The notes under the pieces are model-generated. The model was given only the letters and a program-made list of their open reading frames with translations, did no database searches and was not told the origin of the DNA. Both the position numbers and the translations under genes were made by a program. Below, piece after piece: positions 5,123-11,600 of a stretch of DNA of 29,455 nt. The stretch's first letter is position 1, and each line of letters starts with the position of its first letter. This DNA is from a virus. The DNA lies in IMG/VR virus record IMGVR_UViG_3300043446_002509, positions 1-29,455 of that record; one strand, 5' to 3'.

Positions 5123-6153
5123 AAGTAGGATTAATCGGACTAGGAAGGATGGGAGAAGGAATGTCCCGTCGCATGATGAAAGCCGGAATAGAAGTTTGGG
5201 GTTATAGGAGAAACTATGAAAAGGCTCAGGAAGCATACGAAAACGGATATGTCAATGGTGTTACAACTTCTATACAAGGCCTTGTTCAAGTAGTTAAACA
5301 AAAAAATAATGGTGGTACTCAACCAGGAATTTTCCAGATGGTTGTGCCTGCAGAAACAGTAGAGGAGACGATCAATGAGTTACTACGATATTGTGGTGAA
5401 GGAGATATTATTATTGATCATGGCAATAGCAATTTTAAAGACAGTCGGAAAAGATCAGAACGCCTGGCAAAACTTGGTATCCAATATATTGATTGCGGTA
5501 CTAGCGGTGGCGTTTATGGTCTGGATCGTGGATACTGTCTTATGGTTGGTGGGGGAAATACTGCGGTCTCCACTTGTTCGCGCATTTTTGATGCCCTCGC
5601 CCCAGGAATTAACGCTGCCCCCAGGACTCAATTTAACTCGGATGTAACCTCTGCTGAGTTTGGTTGGTTGCATTGTGGTGGTCCAGGTGCAGGACATTTC
5701 GTTAAAATGGTTCATAATGGAATTGAGTATGGAATCATGCAGGCTTATGCAGAAGGATTTAACATCATTAAGAATGCCAATGCGGGTGCAAAGTATGTCA
5801 GAGAAGGAGATGCAGAGGTTGCCCCTATGGCAGATCCAGAATCCTATTGTTATGACATTGATGTTGCTGAGGTGGCTGAGTTATGGCGTCGTGGTAGCGT
5901 TGTTGGTTCTTGGTTACTTGATCTTACTGCTGATGTGTTACGCGGCAACAGTGAACTTAAACAGTTCTCTGGAGGCGTATCCGATAGTGGTGAGGGTCGC
6001 TGGACGGTTACTGCCGCTGTGGATCTGGGGGTTCCCGCTCCTGTCATCACAACTGCGCTTTATGAAAGATTTAATTCACGCAATCTGGGCACTTTCGCTG
6101 CCAAGATTCTGAATGGTATGAGATTTATGTTTGGTGGCCACCATGTCAGATAA
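5119..6153 (+). CDS. gnd: 6-phosphogluconate dehydrogenase, decarboxylating, short form
   Basis: Converts 6-phosphogluconate to ribulose 5-phosphate and CO2 with formation of NADPH; in cyanophages it helps push host carbon through the oxidative pentose phosphate pathway. The 344-residue length matches the short form (about 300-340) rather than the 470-residue enteric form. MKVGLIGLGRMGEGM holds the GxGxxG nucleotide-binding loop, DHGNSNFKDS and CGTSGGVYGLDRGYCLMVGG the substrate region, and HFVKMVHNGIEYGIMQAYAE the catalytic Lys and conserved His-Asn. The ATG at 5119 is chosen over an in-frame ATG at 5053 because it forms ATGA with the upstream stop and begins at the Rossmann strand. No zwf, talC or CP12 gene is in this window. 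Confidence 0.92.
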   Translation: MKVGLIGLGRMGEGMSRRMMKAGIEVWGYRRNYEKAQEAYENGYVNGVTTSIQGLVQVVKQKNNGGTQPGIFQMVVPAETVEETINELLRYCGEGDIIIDHGNSNFKDSRKRSERLAKLGIQYIDCGTSGGVYGLDRGYCLMVGGGNTAVSTCSRIFDALAPGINAAPRTQFNSDVTSAEFGWLHCGGPGAGHFVKMVHNGIEYGIMQAYAEGFNIIKNANAGAKYVREGDAEVAPMADPESYCYDIDVAEVAELWRRGSVVGSWLLDLTADVLRGNSELKQFSGGVSDSGEGRWTVTAAVDLGVPAPVITTALYERFNSRNLGTFAAKILNGMRFMFGGHHVR

Positions 6154-6163
6154 GGAGTTATCA

Positions 6164-6331
6164 ATGGAACGATTCAAAGATTTTTCAGAGTATGAATTGC
6201 GTCTTCTTGCAGATGCAGTATGGGTAAGACAAAGACACCATATTGCTGGAGACAGAAAGTTTAAAGAGTATGGAACACTTTTGAATGAGATTCAAAAGTT
6301 AGTAGATTACCAACCAGGTGTATTTCTATGA
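6164..6331 (+). CDS. Small helical protein, 55 residues
   Basis: The start at 6164 is preferred to 6143 or 6131 because AAGGAG (6152-6157) sits six bases upstream. The product MERFKDFSEYELRLLADAVW is helical and charged, with no known domain. It ends in ATGA with the terminal oxidase gene, placing it in the same coupled chain as gnd. Confidence 0.6.
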   Translation: MERFKDFSEYELRLLADAVWVRQRHHIAGDRKFKEYGTLLNEIQKLVDYQPGVFL

Positions 6332-6828
6332 AAAAAATCAACGATACAATCCTAACAGTCACGATATCAATCATTGACTTTCTGTATCGTGACCTACCCA
6401 TACAAAGATTCTGGGTTCTGGAAACAATCGCCAGAGCACCATACTTTGCTTTTGTAAGTGTATTGCATCTCAAAGAATCATTAGGACTGAGAGATTTATC
6501 ACACTACTACTTAATGAAAGAACACTTCGCACAGACACTCAATGAAACCGAACATCTCATCGAAATGGAAAGGCGTGGTGGTGCCGACCGTTGGTATGAC
6601 CGCTTTATTGCTTATCACTTGGTTCTCATCTATTATTGGATTCTGGTGGGTTATTACTTTATTGCTCCTGTCTCTGCTTATCACCTGAACGCAGGTATTG
6701 AGTTTCACGCCACAGAAACCTATTTAAACTATCTCTGGGATCATCAGGAAGACACAAAGATTGCTGATATCGCAGTGGATGAAATGAATCATTATATTGA
6801 ACTTTCAAGAGCAATGGGGATGGTCTGA
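6328..6828 (+). CDS. Plastoquinol terminal oxidase (alternative oxidase family)
   Basis: PTOX moves electrons from plastoquinol to oxygen, forming water, and works as a safety valve when photosystem I is limiting. The 166-residue protein carries the di-iron ligands of the alternative oxidase family: E32 in LETIARAPYF, E73 and H76 in NETEHL, the E in HATETYLNYL (about 130) and DEMNHY (E152, H155). A hydrophobic segment at about residues 94-116 would hold the monotopic membrane side. It overlaps its neighbours (ATGA before, TGATG after). PTOX is an established cyanophage auxiliary gene, and its coupling with gnd here ties electron disposal to NADPH supply. Confidence 0.9.
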   Translation: MKKINDTILTVTISIIDFLYRDLPIQRFWVLETIARAPYFAFVSVLHLKESLGLRDLSHYYLMKEHFAQTLNETEHLIEMERRGGADRWYDRFIAYHLVLIYYWILVGYYFIAPVSAYHLNAGIEFHATETYLNYLWDHQEDTKIADIAVDEMNHYIELSRAMGMV

Positions 6829-6950
6829 TGTTATTGGCAAAAGCACTTTTATTTGTTTCAATTCCTTTCGTATTAACAACTCTTTATTTCGGAACAAAAG
6901 GAGGGTATTATGATACCGAAAAGTATAAAGGAAACGGAACCGCACATTAG
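6828..6950 (+). CDS. Membrane microprotein behind the terminal oxidase, 40 residues
   Basis: ATG overlaps the oxidase TGA by one base. MLLAKALLFVSIPFVLTTLY is one membrane helix, followed by a soluble tail FGTKGGYYDTEKYKGNGTAH. Position suggests it may accompany the oxidase in the thylakoid membrane. It is not a photosystem or cytochrome subunit I recognise. It overlaps the next gene by 41 bases in a different frame. Confidence 0.6.
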   Translation: MLLAKALLFVSIPFVLTTLYFGTKGGYYDTEKYKGNGTAH

Positions 6951-7131
6951 ACAGCGGTATCATTTTGCAGCATCAGCATTTGTAAGAATGTGGGGGCATA
7001 GTTCATTACACGATCGTCGTATTGTAGAATTTTGTGAGGTATGGGCTCATAGAACTGAAAATGCCCCATTAGATGATAGGGTAGTAGACCAATATTTTTA
7101 TTATGAGTTTAAGACTTGGAGGGGTTACTGA
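6910..7131 (+). CDS. Small basic protein, 73 residues
   Basis: AAAGGAGGG seven bases before the ATG at 6910 gives a very strong ribosome site. The product is soluble and rich in aromatic and basic residues (RQRYHFAASAFVRMW, QYFYYEFKTWRGY). No known domain. It ends TGATG with the next membrane microprotein. Confidence 0.65.
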   Translation: MIPKSIKETEPHIRQRYHFAASAFVRMWGHSSLHDRRIVEFCEVWAHRTENAPLDDRVVDQYFYYEFKTWRGY

Positions 7132-7280
7132 TGGGACACTTCGCACGATGGGTTCTTGAAAATCCCTATACATTGGGTATTATTGGTTATCTTTTGATTG
7201 TTTTGCCGATTATGGGTATCTGGGCAATTCATAAGTATGGATGGGAACACTGGGAACCATTTGCCAAGAAGAAACATTAG
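7131..7280 (+). CDS. Single-span membrane protein, 49 residues
   Basis: Starts MGHFARWVLENPYTLGIIGY, with one membrane helix (TLGIIGYLLIVLPIMGIWAI) and a short aromatic/basic tail (HKYGWEHWEPFAKKKH). It is the last gene of the overlapping chain from 4088 and is followed by tRNA-Pro. Function unknown. Confidence 0.6.
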   Translation: MGHFARWVLENPYTLGIIGYLLIVLPIMGIWAIHKYGWEHWEPFAKKKH

Positions 7281-7300
7281 TGGTACTATATACTAGTAAT

Positions 7301-7374
7301 CGGGCATTAGCGCAGTTTGGTAGCGCGCCTGCTTTGGGAGCAGGATGTCGGGGGTTCAAATCCCTCATGCCCGA
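7301..7374 (+). tRNA. tRNA-Pro (TGG)
   Basis: 74-base cloverleaf: acceptor CGGGCAT/ATGCCCG, discriminator A, anticodon loop TTTGGGA giving TGG, T arm GGGGG-TTCAAAT-CCCTC with one imperfect pair. A weak promoter (TTGCCA 7261-7266, 17 bases, TACTAT 7284-7289) could precede it. Confidence 0.92.
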
Positions 7375-7376
7375 CT

Positions 7377-7384
7377 TATAAATA
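7377..7384 (+). promoter_or_regulatory. Late-promoter octamer TATAAATA
   Basis: Exact T4 late consensus, two bases after tRNA-Pro and nine bases before the ATG at 7393. The spacing to the start codon is short, so the transcript would have almost no leader. Confidence 0.5.
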
Positions 7385-7392
7385 CAAAAACT

Positions 7393-7560
7393 ATGGAAAT
7401 CTACACAGTGCAAGAGTTTCAAGAACGCTGGGAAGAAATGATTGAGAGAGTTGAGAACGGTGAGAATATAGGAATATCTGACGGAAAAAATACATGTGTA
7501 ATGGTTCCTGCGGATGAAGAACTCATACGCATCTATACAAATCACGACGAAGCTTCATGA
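7393..7560 (+). CDS. Orphan Phd/YefM-like antitoxin
   Basis: Phd/YefM proteins bind operator DNA through their N-terminus and neutralise a partner toxin through the C-terminus. The 55-residue product MEIYTVQEFQERWEEMIERV has the family's opening strand and helix, then VENGENIGI and NTCVMVPADEE, matching the usual xVxxGE...VxVLVPxEE pattern. The start at 7393 excludes an upstream extension that lies in the tRNA. No toxin gene is adjacent: the next gene, overlapping by four bases (ATGA), is an oxygenase. It might act as an anti-host-toxin factor, but that is inference; sequence similarity over so short a protein is modest. Confidence 0.6.
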   Translation: MEIYTVQEFQERWEEMIERVENGENIGISDGKNTCVMVPADEELIRIYTNHDEAS

Positions 7561-8057
7561 TACAAATAATTGATAATTTTATAGAACCATATCATTTTAA
7601 TACTTTAAGAAATAGTATTTTTGATATACCTTGGTATTTTGGAACTGTGGGTATTTACAATGATCCAGAAGAAAAAATGTTATGCGATAAGTTAGATAAC
7701 TATCATTTTATACATTTGTTTTACAAAGATTGTGAAATTGTCTCTGAAAAATTTAATTTAATAACTCCAATAATTAATAAATTAAAAATAAGAGCTATTT
7801 TAAAAATAAAAGCAAATCTCACTACAAGAACCGAGAAAGTTATTCCACATACTTTTCATCGGGATGTTCCATATGATGACTCATTTACTTCAGTTTACTA
7901 CATCAATACTAATGATGGATATACAATGTTTGACGATGGTACGAAAGTAGAATCTATGGAAAACAGAATGATTACATTTCCATCTTATATGAGGCATACT
8001 GGAACTACTTGTACAAATGATAAAAGTAGAGTAGTTATTAACTTTAATTATTTTTAA
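7557..8057 (+). CDS. 2-oxoglutarate/Fe(II) oxygenase
   Basis: The 166-residue protein fits the double-stranded beta-helix oxygenase fold. HTFHRDVPYDD gives the HxD iron motif (H and D around residues 100-102), YYINTNDGYTMFDDG the middle strands, and RHTGTTCTNDKSRVVINFNY the distal His plus the Arg that would hold 2-oxoglutarate. It may hydroxylate a protein side chain; the substrate is unknown. The gene is very AT-rich compared with its neighbours, as are most oxygenase genes in this window. It overlaps the antitoxin-like gene by four bases. Confidence 0.75.
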   Translation: MIQIIDNFIEPYHFNTLRNSIFDIPWYFGTVGIYNDPEEKMLCDKLDNYHFIHLFYKDCEIVSEKFNLITPIINKLKIRAILKIKANLTTRTEKVIPHTFHRDVPYDDSFTSVYYINTNDGYTMFDDGTKVESMENRMITFPSYMRHTGTTCTNDKSRVVINFNYF

Positions 8058-8074
8058 TTGTTCCAGTTTTATTT

Positions 8075-8147
8075 GCTCGATTAGCTATCTGGTGAAAGCA
8101 CCCGACTCATAATCGGATATAGGTGGGTTCGATCCCCTCATCGAGCA
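8075..8147 (+). tRNA. tRNA with CAT anticodon (Met, or Ile2 if modified)
   Basis: 73 bases: acceptor GCTCGAT/ATCGAGC, discriminator A, anticodon loop CTCATAA. The D stem and T stem each contain a mismatch. From sequence alone, an elongator tRNA-Met cannot be separated from a tRNA-Ile whose CAT is converted to lysidine-AT. The latter would suit an AT-rich phage needing ATA codons. Confidence 0.85.
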
Positions 8148-8171
8148 TGGACACTTTCAAAATTGTCCTTC

Positions 8172-8200
8172 TTGACTTTTTCAAGTTCAAACCCTATAAT
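8172..8200 (+). promoter_or_regulatory. Sigma70-type promoter before the 8224 gene
   Basis: TTGACT (8172-8177), 17 bases, TATAAT (8195-8200). The -35 region lies in a small inverted repeat, CTTGA (8171-8175) with TCAAG (8181-8185). Predicted start is near 8207, about 17 bases before the ATG. Confidence 0.7.
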
Positions 8201-8223
8201 ATCAAGGTAAACAAAACAATCAA

Positions 8224-8445
8224 ATGTCACTCACTGCTAAATTCAAAAAAGACATTCAAACTTTGAAGTCTGCTGCGAACGGAGAATCCTATCTTGATGT
8301 AAAGAATCCGAAACTTTTCAAGAAAGTCCGTAAGTTTTATGAATCTAATGGTGCGATCTTTTCGGGGGATCCTTTGGATGATTATGATATCCTTATGGAG
8401 TATATCTATAATGATCTTGAAGCCGAAGGAGTTCTCGTATCGTGA
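8224..8445 (+). CDS. Small soluble protein, 73 residues
   Basis: Starts MSLTAKFKKDIQTLKSAANG, with an acidic C-terminus (DPLDDYDILMEYIYNDLEAE). It is predicted helical and has no recognised domain. It is the first gene after a good promoter and overlaps the next gene by four bases through a GTGA junction. Confidence 0.7.
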   Translation: MSLTAKFKKDIQTLKSAANGESYLDVKNPKLFKKVRKFYESNGAIFSGDPLDDYDILMEYIYNDLEAEGVLVS

Positions 8446-8684
8446 TTGAAACACTCCCTAAAATTCTTCTTGAACGAGAAGGGTATAGGTTTGTTCAAAA
8501 GGGCATCATTGAACTCAATGGTATGCCCGATTATAGAATGCAAAAGAAAGATCATTACACTAAACGATGGAATGACATTTATCTTTTTGATAATGTGCTA
8601 CAATGTTCTACTGCAATGGAAGATATTGAGTATGCAAAATGGTTAGATCCAGATAGAGTTCCTTGTTATATTAAAGATGAGTAA
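8442..8684 (+). CDS. Small protein with GTG start, 80 residues
   Basis: The GTG at 8442 overlaps the upstream TGA. The product (IETLPKILLEREGYRFVQKG) is charged and soluble, with one Cys near each of residues 55 and 75, and no known domain. It overlaps the following oxygenase gene by eight bases. Confidence 0.6.
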   Translation: MIETLPKILLEREGYRFVQKGIIELNGMPDYRMQKKDHYTKRWNDIYLFDNVLQCSTAMEDIEYAKWLDPDRVPCYIKDE

Positions 8685-9339
8685 AAGTAAAAATCACCCT
8701 TCAATTATTGTTGAAGATTTTGTCGGAACAAGCTATTCTGACAGAATGTATAAATTAGTTTCCGGTCCAACTGGATTTCCTTGGAACTTTAATCCCGTAG
8801 ATGTAACTTATGGAGATAATCCTGTAGATCCAACCAAAAATAAAATTGGATTTACTCATAGTCTATTACTAGAAGGTCAAGCTACAGAGTATTTAAATTT
8901 ATTTGTTCCTCTTTTGGATGACATTCAAGATCTTGTAAAAACTCAATGTAATTTTACTAGATTGAGACTATCACTACATCCAAAAACTCCAGATGCAGAG
9001 TTGCATAATACTCCTCATACTGATTATCAAGATGATCACTATTCAGCAATTTATTATTTAAATGATTCTGATGGAGATACATTTTTGTTTAATGAATATG
9101 ATGATCCAAATTGCGGACTAACTGTAGAACAAAGATGGCATTTAGGTAGAAATAGAAAAGAATATACAATACAAAAAAGAGTTACTCCACAAAAAAATAA
9201 AATTTTAATTTTTAATGGCCATCAATTCCACGCTTCTTCTCATCCAAAAGAAAGTCCGTTTAGGATTATTTTAAACATTAATTTTACTACACAAACACCA
9301 ATTTTCCCTAATACTAGTGGAACAGGATTTAAAAAATAA
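8677..9339 (+). CDS. 2-oxoglutarate/Fe(II) oxygenase
   Basis: 220 residues. NTPHTDYQDDHYSAIYYLND contains the HxD iron ligands (HTD), followed by a FLFNEYDD strand. FNGHQFHASSHPKESPFRII carries the distal His and the 2-oxoglutarate Arg. This resembles prolyl 4-hydroxylase-like phage enzymes that often act on phage or host proteins; the substrate is unknown. It overlaps the preceding small gene by eight bases. Base composition is strongly AT-rich, with runs of A at the 3' end. Confidence 0.8.
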   Translation: MSKSKNHPSIIVEDFVGTSYSDRMYKLVSGPTGFPWNFNPVDVTYGDNPVDPTKNKIGFTHSLLLEGQATEYLNLFVPLLDDIQDLVKTQCNFTRLRLSLHPKTPDAELHNTPHTDYQDDHYSAIYYLNDSDGDTFLFNEYDDPNCGLTVEQRWHLGRNRKEYTIQKRVTPQKNKILIFNGHQFHASSHPKESPFRIILNINFTTQTPIFPNTSGTGFKK

Positions 9340-9393
9340 AAAAAAAATAGTCACGGATGGACTATAACAGCACTGGTCGGGAGCAAACCCCTT

Positions 9394-9621
9394 ATGTCTA
9401 AAACAAGTATCCTAAGGTATCTTGGGAACCTTCTTCTCATAATTGGTTATCAAACTATGTTATGGGGAGATTTTAAAAATGGTTTGATAATTAAATGTAT
9501 TGGAGGATTACTGACAGTACCATTTGCCATCAAACTCAAACTTTGGGATGTACTATTCTTATGTGCTTTCTTTGGTATTACCGAGATATCAAAGTTAACC
9601 CAACTTTTCTTGGTTTCTTAA
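9394..9621 (+). CDS. Membrane protein, 75 residues
   Basis: Two or three hydrophobic stretches (YLGNLLLIIGYQTMLWG; IKCIGGLLTVPFAIKL; LFLCAFFGITEISKL) make a small polytopic membrane protein. No known domain. The 54 bases before it hold the segment CGGATGG...ATAAC, which resembles sequence after the next gene (9840-9851). The ATG lies after CCCCTT and has no strong ribosome site. Confidence 0.65.
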   Translation: MSKTSILRYLGNLLLIIGYQTMLWGDFKNGLIIKCIGGLLTVPFAIKLKLWDVLFLCAFFGITEISKLTQLFLVS

Positions 9622-9662
9622 AATCAAGTGGTGGAGTCAAATGACCCCTTTGTTTGTATCTT

Positions 9663-9833
9663 ATGTTATTTTATAAAGCAATAGGATTTAGAATAGTCGC
9701 AATCTTGTTTACATCATTGTTTACAGGACTTTCAACTTCAATCATTTTGAATGTTGGATTATTTTTACTTTACTATCTTTATGATATTGTTTGGTACAAA
9801 TATTTGGTTTCTTATTTTCCCATAAAAAAATAA
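9663..9833 (+). CDS. DUF2061-like membrane protein, 56 residues
   Basis: The sequence KAIGFRIVAILFTSLFTGLS followed by a second span and YYLYDIVWYKYL matches the pattern of the DUF2061 family: a Lys-Ala and Arg just before the first span, and an aromatic-rich YY..(E/D)..W end. These are two-span membrane proteins of unknown function. It is AT-rich, with a stop in an A run. Confidence 0.6.
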   Translation: MLFYKAIGFRIVAILFTSLFTGLSTSIILNVGLFLLYYLYDIVWYKYLVSYFPIKK

Positions 9834-9906
9834 GTGGTGCGGATGGGATAACTCCCGCCGAGTTTCCAATTTTCTCGTACTCAAAATTGGTGGCGAGCCT
9901 GAGTTA
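9834..9906 (+). ncRNA. Candidate structured RNA before the glycan block
   Basis: A long imperfect hairpin: TAACTC (9849-9854) with GAGTTA (9901-9906), CGCC (9856-9859) with GGCG (9892-9895), and CCAATTTT (9866-9873) with AAAATTGG (9883-9890). A competing stem GGGA/TCCC (9845-9848 with 9853-9856) would block the outer helix. It is followed at once by a terminator, so it may be the end of an RNA or a processed leader. No known family is recognised. Confidence 0.4.
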
Positions 9907-9910
9907 CAAA

Positions 9911-9937
9911 GGTGGGTTGCATAAACCCACCTTTTTT
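9911..9937 (+). terminator. Intrinsic terminator with -35 box in its loop
   Basis: GGTGGGTT (9911-9918) pairs with AACCCACC (9924-9931), followed by six T. It ends transcription from the small membrane genes before the glycan block. Confidence 0.85.
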
Positions 9938-9945
9938 AGTATAAT
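9917..9945 (+). promoter_or_regulatory. Promoter of the glycan gene block
   Basis: TATAAT at 9940-9945 directly follows the terminator T run. TTGCAT at 9917-9922 lies 17 bases upstream, across the loop of the terminator hairpin. The -35 is only a partial match, so strength may be moderate. It appears to be the only promoter upstream of a 10-kb coupled block. Confidence 0.6.
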
Positions 9946-9979
9946 ATATACTAAAGAGATTATTATTTTTGATCAAAAT

Positions 9980-11041
9980 ATGAGTCAATATATTAAGAAG
10001 GCACTTGTACTTGGTGCCGGTGGCTTTATCGGAAGTCATATGGTTAAGAGACTGCGATCCGAAGGATACTGGGTTCGCGGTGTAGACCTTAAGCGTCCAG
10101 AGTTTTCTCCTACTGAAGCTAATGAATTCATTCAGGGAGATCTTCGGGATGTGGAGTTTGTTCGTCGTGTGCTTGAGTACAAAGGGGATCGTGGTAACTT
10201 TTATAACCATGTTCCTTATCGTTACATCCAATCTTTTGATGAGATTTATCAGTTCGCTGCTGATATGGGTGGTGCAGGATTTGTTTTCACTGGTGAGAAC
10301 GATGCAGACATCATGCACAATTCAGTAACGATTAATCTGAATGTGCTTGAAATGCAGCGTCAGATGAACGAACGGACTGGTAAAAATACAACTAAGATTT
10401 TCTATTCTGGATCTGCTTGCATGTATCCAGAACACAATCAATTGGATCCAGATAACCCTGACTGCCGTGAAGAATCTGCCTATCCTGCAAATCCAGACTC
10501 AGAATATGGATGGGAAAAACTGTTTTCGGAGAGACTCTATTTTGCTTACCATCGTAACTACGGTATTCCTGTTCGCGTCACTCGTTATCACAACATCTTT
10601 GGCCCTGAAGGAACCTGGGACGGTGGAAGAGAGAAAGCTCCAGCTGCAATCTGCCGTAAAGTCGCTTATCTCCCAGAGGAAGGTGGAGCCATTGAGGTGT
10701 GGGGAGATGGCCTACAAACTCGTTCCTTCTTGTACATTGATGAATGCATTGAAGCATCTAGAAGATTGATGGATTCTAATTTCATTGGACCAGTTAATAT
10801 TGGTTCTGAAGAGATGGTAACCATTAATCAACTTGTTGAAACTGCTGCAAAAGTTTCTGGTAAAGAAGTCAAAAGACAACACAAACTTGATGCTCCTTTG
10901 GGTGTTCGTGGTCGTAATTCCAACAATGATGTAATCCGCAGAGAACTCGGTTGGGATTATCAACAAACTCTTGAAGAGGGTATTCGTAAAACATACGCAT
11001 GGATCTCTGAACAAATTGCTAAGAAGAATAATGAAAATTGA
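9980..11041 (+). CDS. GDP-mannose 3,5-epimerase-like
   Basis: An extended short-chain dehydrogenase/reductase of 353 residues. The plant-type enzyme turns GDP-D-mannose into GDP-L-galactose (and GDP-L-gulose). ALVLGAGGFIGSHMVKRL is the NAD loop, ADMGGAGF, YSGSACMYPEHNQL and the catalytic SEYGWEKLFSERL (YxxxK) follow, and NIFGPEGTWDGGREKAPAAI, WGDGLQTRSFLYIDECIE, VNIGSEEM and GVRGRNSNN closely match remembered plant GME sequence, so the assignment is more specific than generic epimerase. The ATG at 9980 is used because the upstream in-frame extension crosses the terminator and promoter. It is first in a twelve-gene block. Confidence 0.85.
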   Translation: MSQYIKKALVLGAGGFIGSHMVKRLRSEGYWVRGVDLKRPEFSPTEANEFIQGDLRDVEFVRRVLEYKGDRGNFYNHVPYRYIQSFDEIYQFAADMGGAGFVFTGENDADIMHNSVTINLNVLEMQRQMNERTGKNTTKIFYSGSACMYPEHNQLDPDNPDCREESAYPANPDSEYGWEKLFSERLYFAYHRNYGIPVRVTRYHNIFGPEGTWDGGREKAPAAICRKVAYLPEEGGAIEVWGDGLQTRSFLYIDECIEASRRLMDSNFIGPVNIGSEEMVTINQLVETAAKVSGKEVKRQHKLDAPLGVRGRNSNNDVIRRELGWDYQQTLEEGIRKTYAWISEQIAKKNNEN

Positions 11042-11600
11042 AATTATTAAAAAACATGTAAAGGATCTGGATGTAAGTCATCTGAGAGATATGTCTCTCA
11101 ATCAGAATGACTGGCTTCCTGCAGGTCAAAGCGAGTATAGACTTTATGCGTACCTTTCTACCTTCTTTAATAAAGCCACTATTTTGGATGTTGGTACTCG
11201 TACTGGTGGATCCGCTCTCGCTCTTTCTTATAATCCGACTAATCAGGTAATTAGTTATGATCTAGTAGAACAAGGTGCGAGTTCTATTCAAAAGGAGAAC
11301 ATTACCTGGAAGATTATGAATTTCATGGAGGATGAAACTCTTGATTGGGATAATATTCCTATCGTCATGATTGATGTAGATCCTCATGATGGAGCTCAAG
11401 AACGAGTCATGATGGATTGGTTGCGTGATAAAGGATGGAAAGGTATCCTAATTCATGATGATATTGGTCCTGGTTGGCCTGATATTCAGTTAATGTGGGA
11501 TGAGATTCCCGAAGAAAAGTTTGATGTTACTGAGATTGCTCATATGAGTGGTACTGGTATCGTCAACTTTGGAAATGCACACGAAATTACTATTGTCTGA
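11031..11600 (+). CDS. Class I methyltransferase-like protein
   Basis: 189 residues with a Rossmann methyltransferase core: ILDVGTRTGGSALAL (motif I), ISYDLVE (motif II) and VMIDVDPHDGAQER after it. LIHDDIGPGWPDI resembles the Methyltransf_24/cephalosporin hydroxylase-like group that often modifies sugars. The start at 11031 overlaps the epimerase by 11 bases; an upstream in-frame ATG (10971) lies deep in the epimerase and is rejected. It probably methylates a sugar or sugar chain made by the block. Confidence 0.65.
   Translation: MKIEIIKKHVKDLDVSHLRDMSLNQNDWLPAGQSEYRLYAYLSTFFNKATILDVGTRTGGSALALSYNPTNQVISYDLVEQGASSIQKENITWKIMNFMEDETLDWDNIPIVMIDVDPHDGAQERVMMDWLRDKGWKGILIHDDIGPGWPDIQLMWDEIPEEKFDVTEIAHMSGTGIVNFGNAHEITIV

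Noticed and set aside
5375-5647. +1-shifted 90-codon frame with hydrophobic segments inside gnd
   Set aside because: It lies wholly within gnd, whose frame is intact and strongly conserved; hydrophobicity is a side effect of the shifted frame.
9834-9906. Minus-strand tRNA
   Set aside because: The reverse complement has an inverted GGGA/TCCC stem but no TTC T-loop, no anticodon stem of five pairs and no matching acceptor.
9791-9979. N-terminal extension of the GDP-mannose epimerase by 63 residues
   Set aside because: The extension would be coded by the membrane gene end, the structured segment, the terminator and the promoter. The ATG at 9980 starts right at the Rossmann strand.
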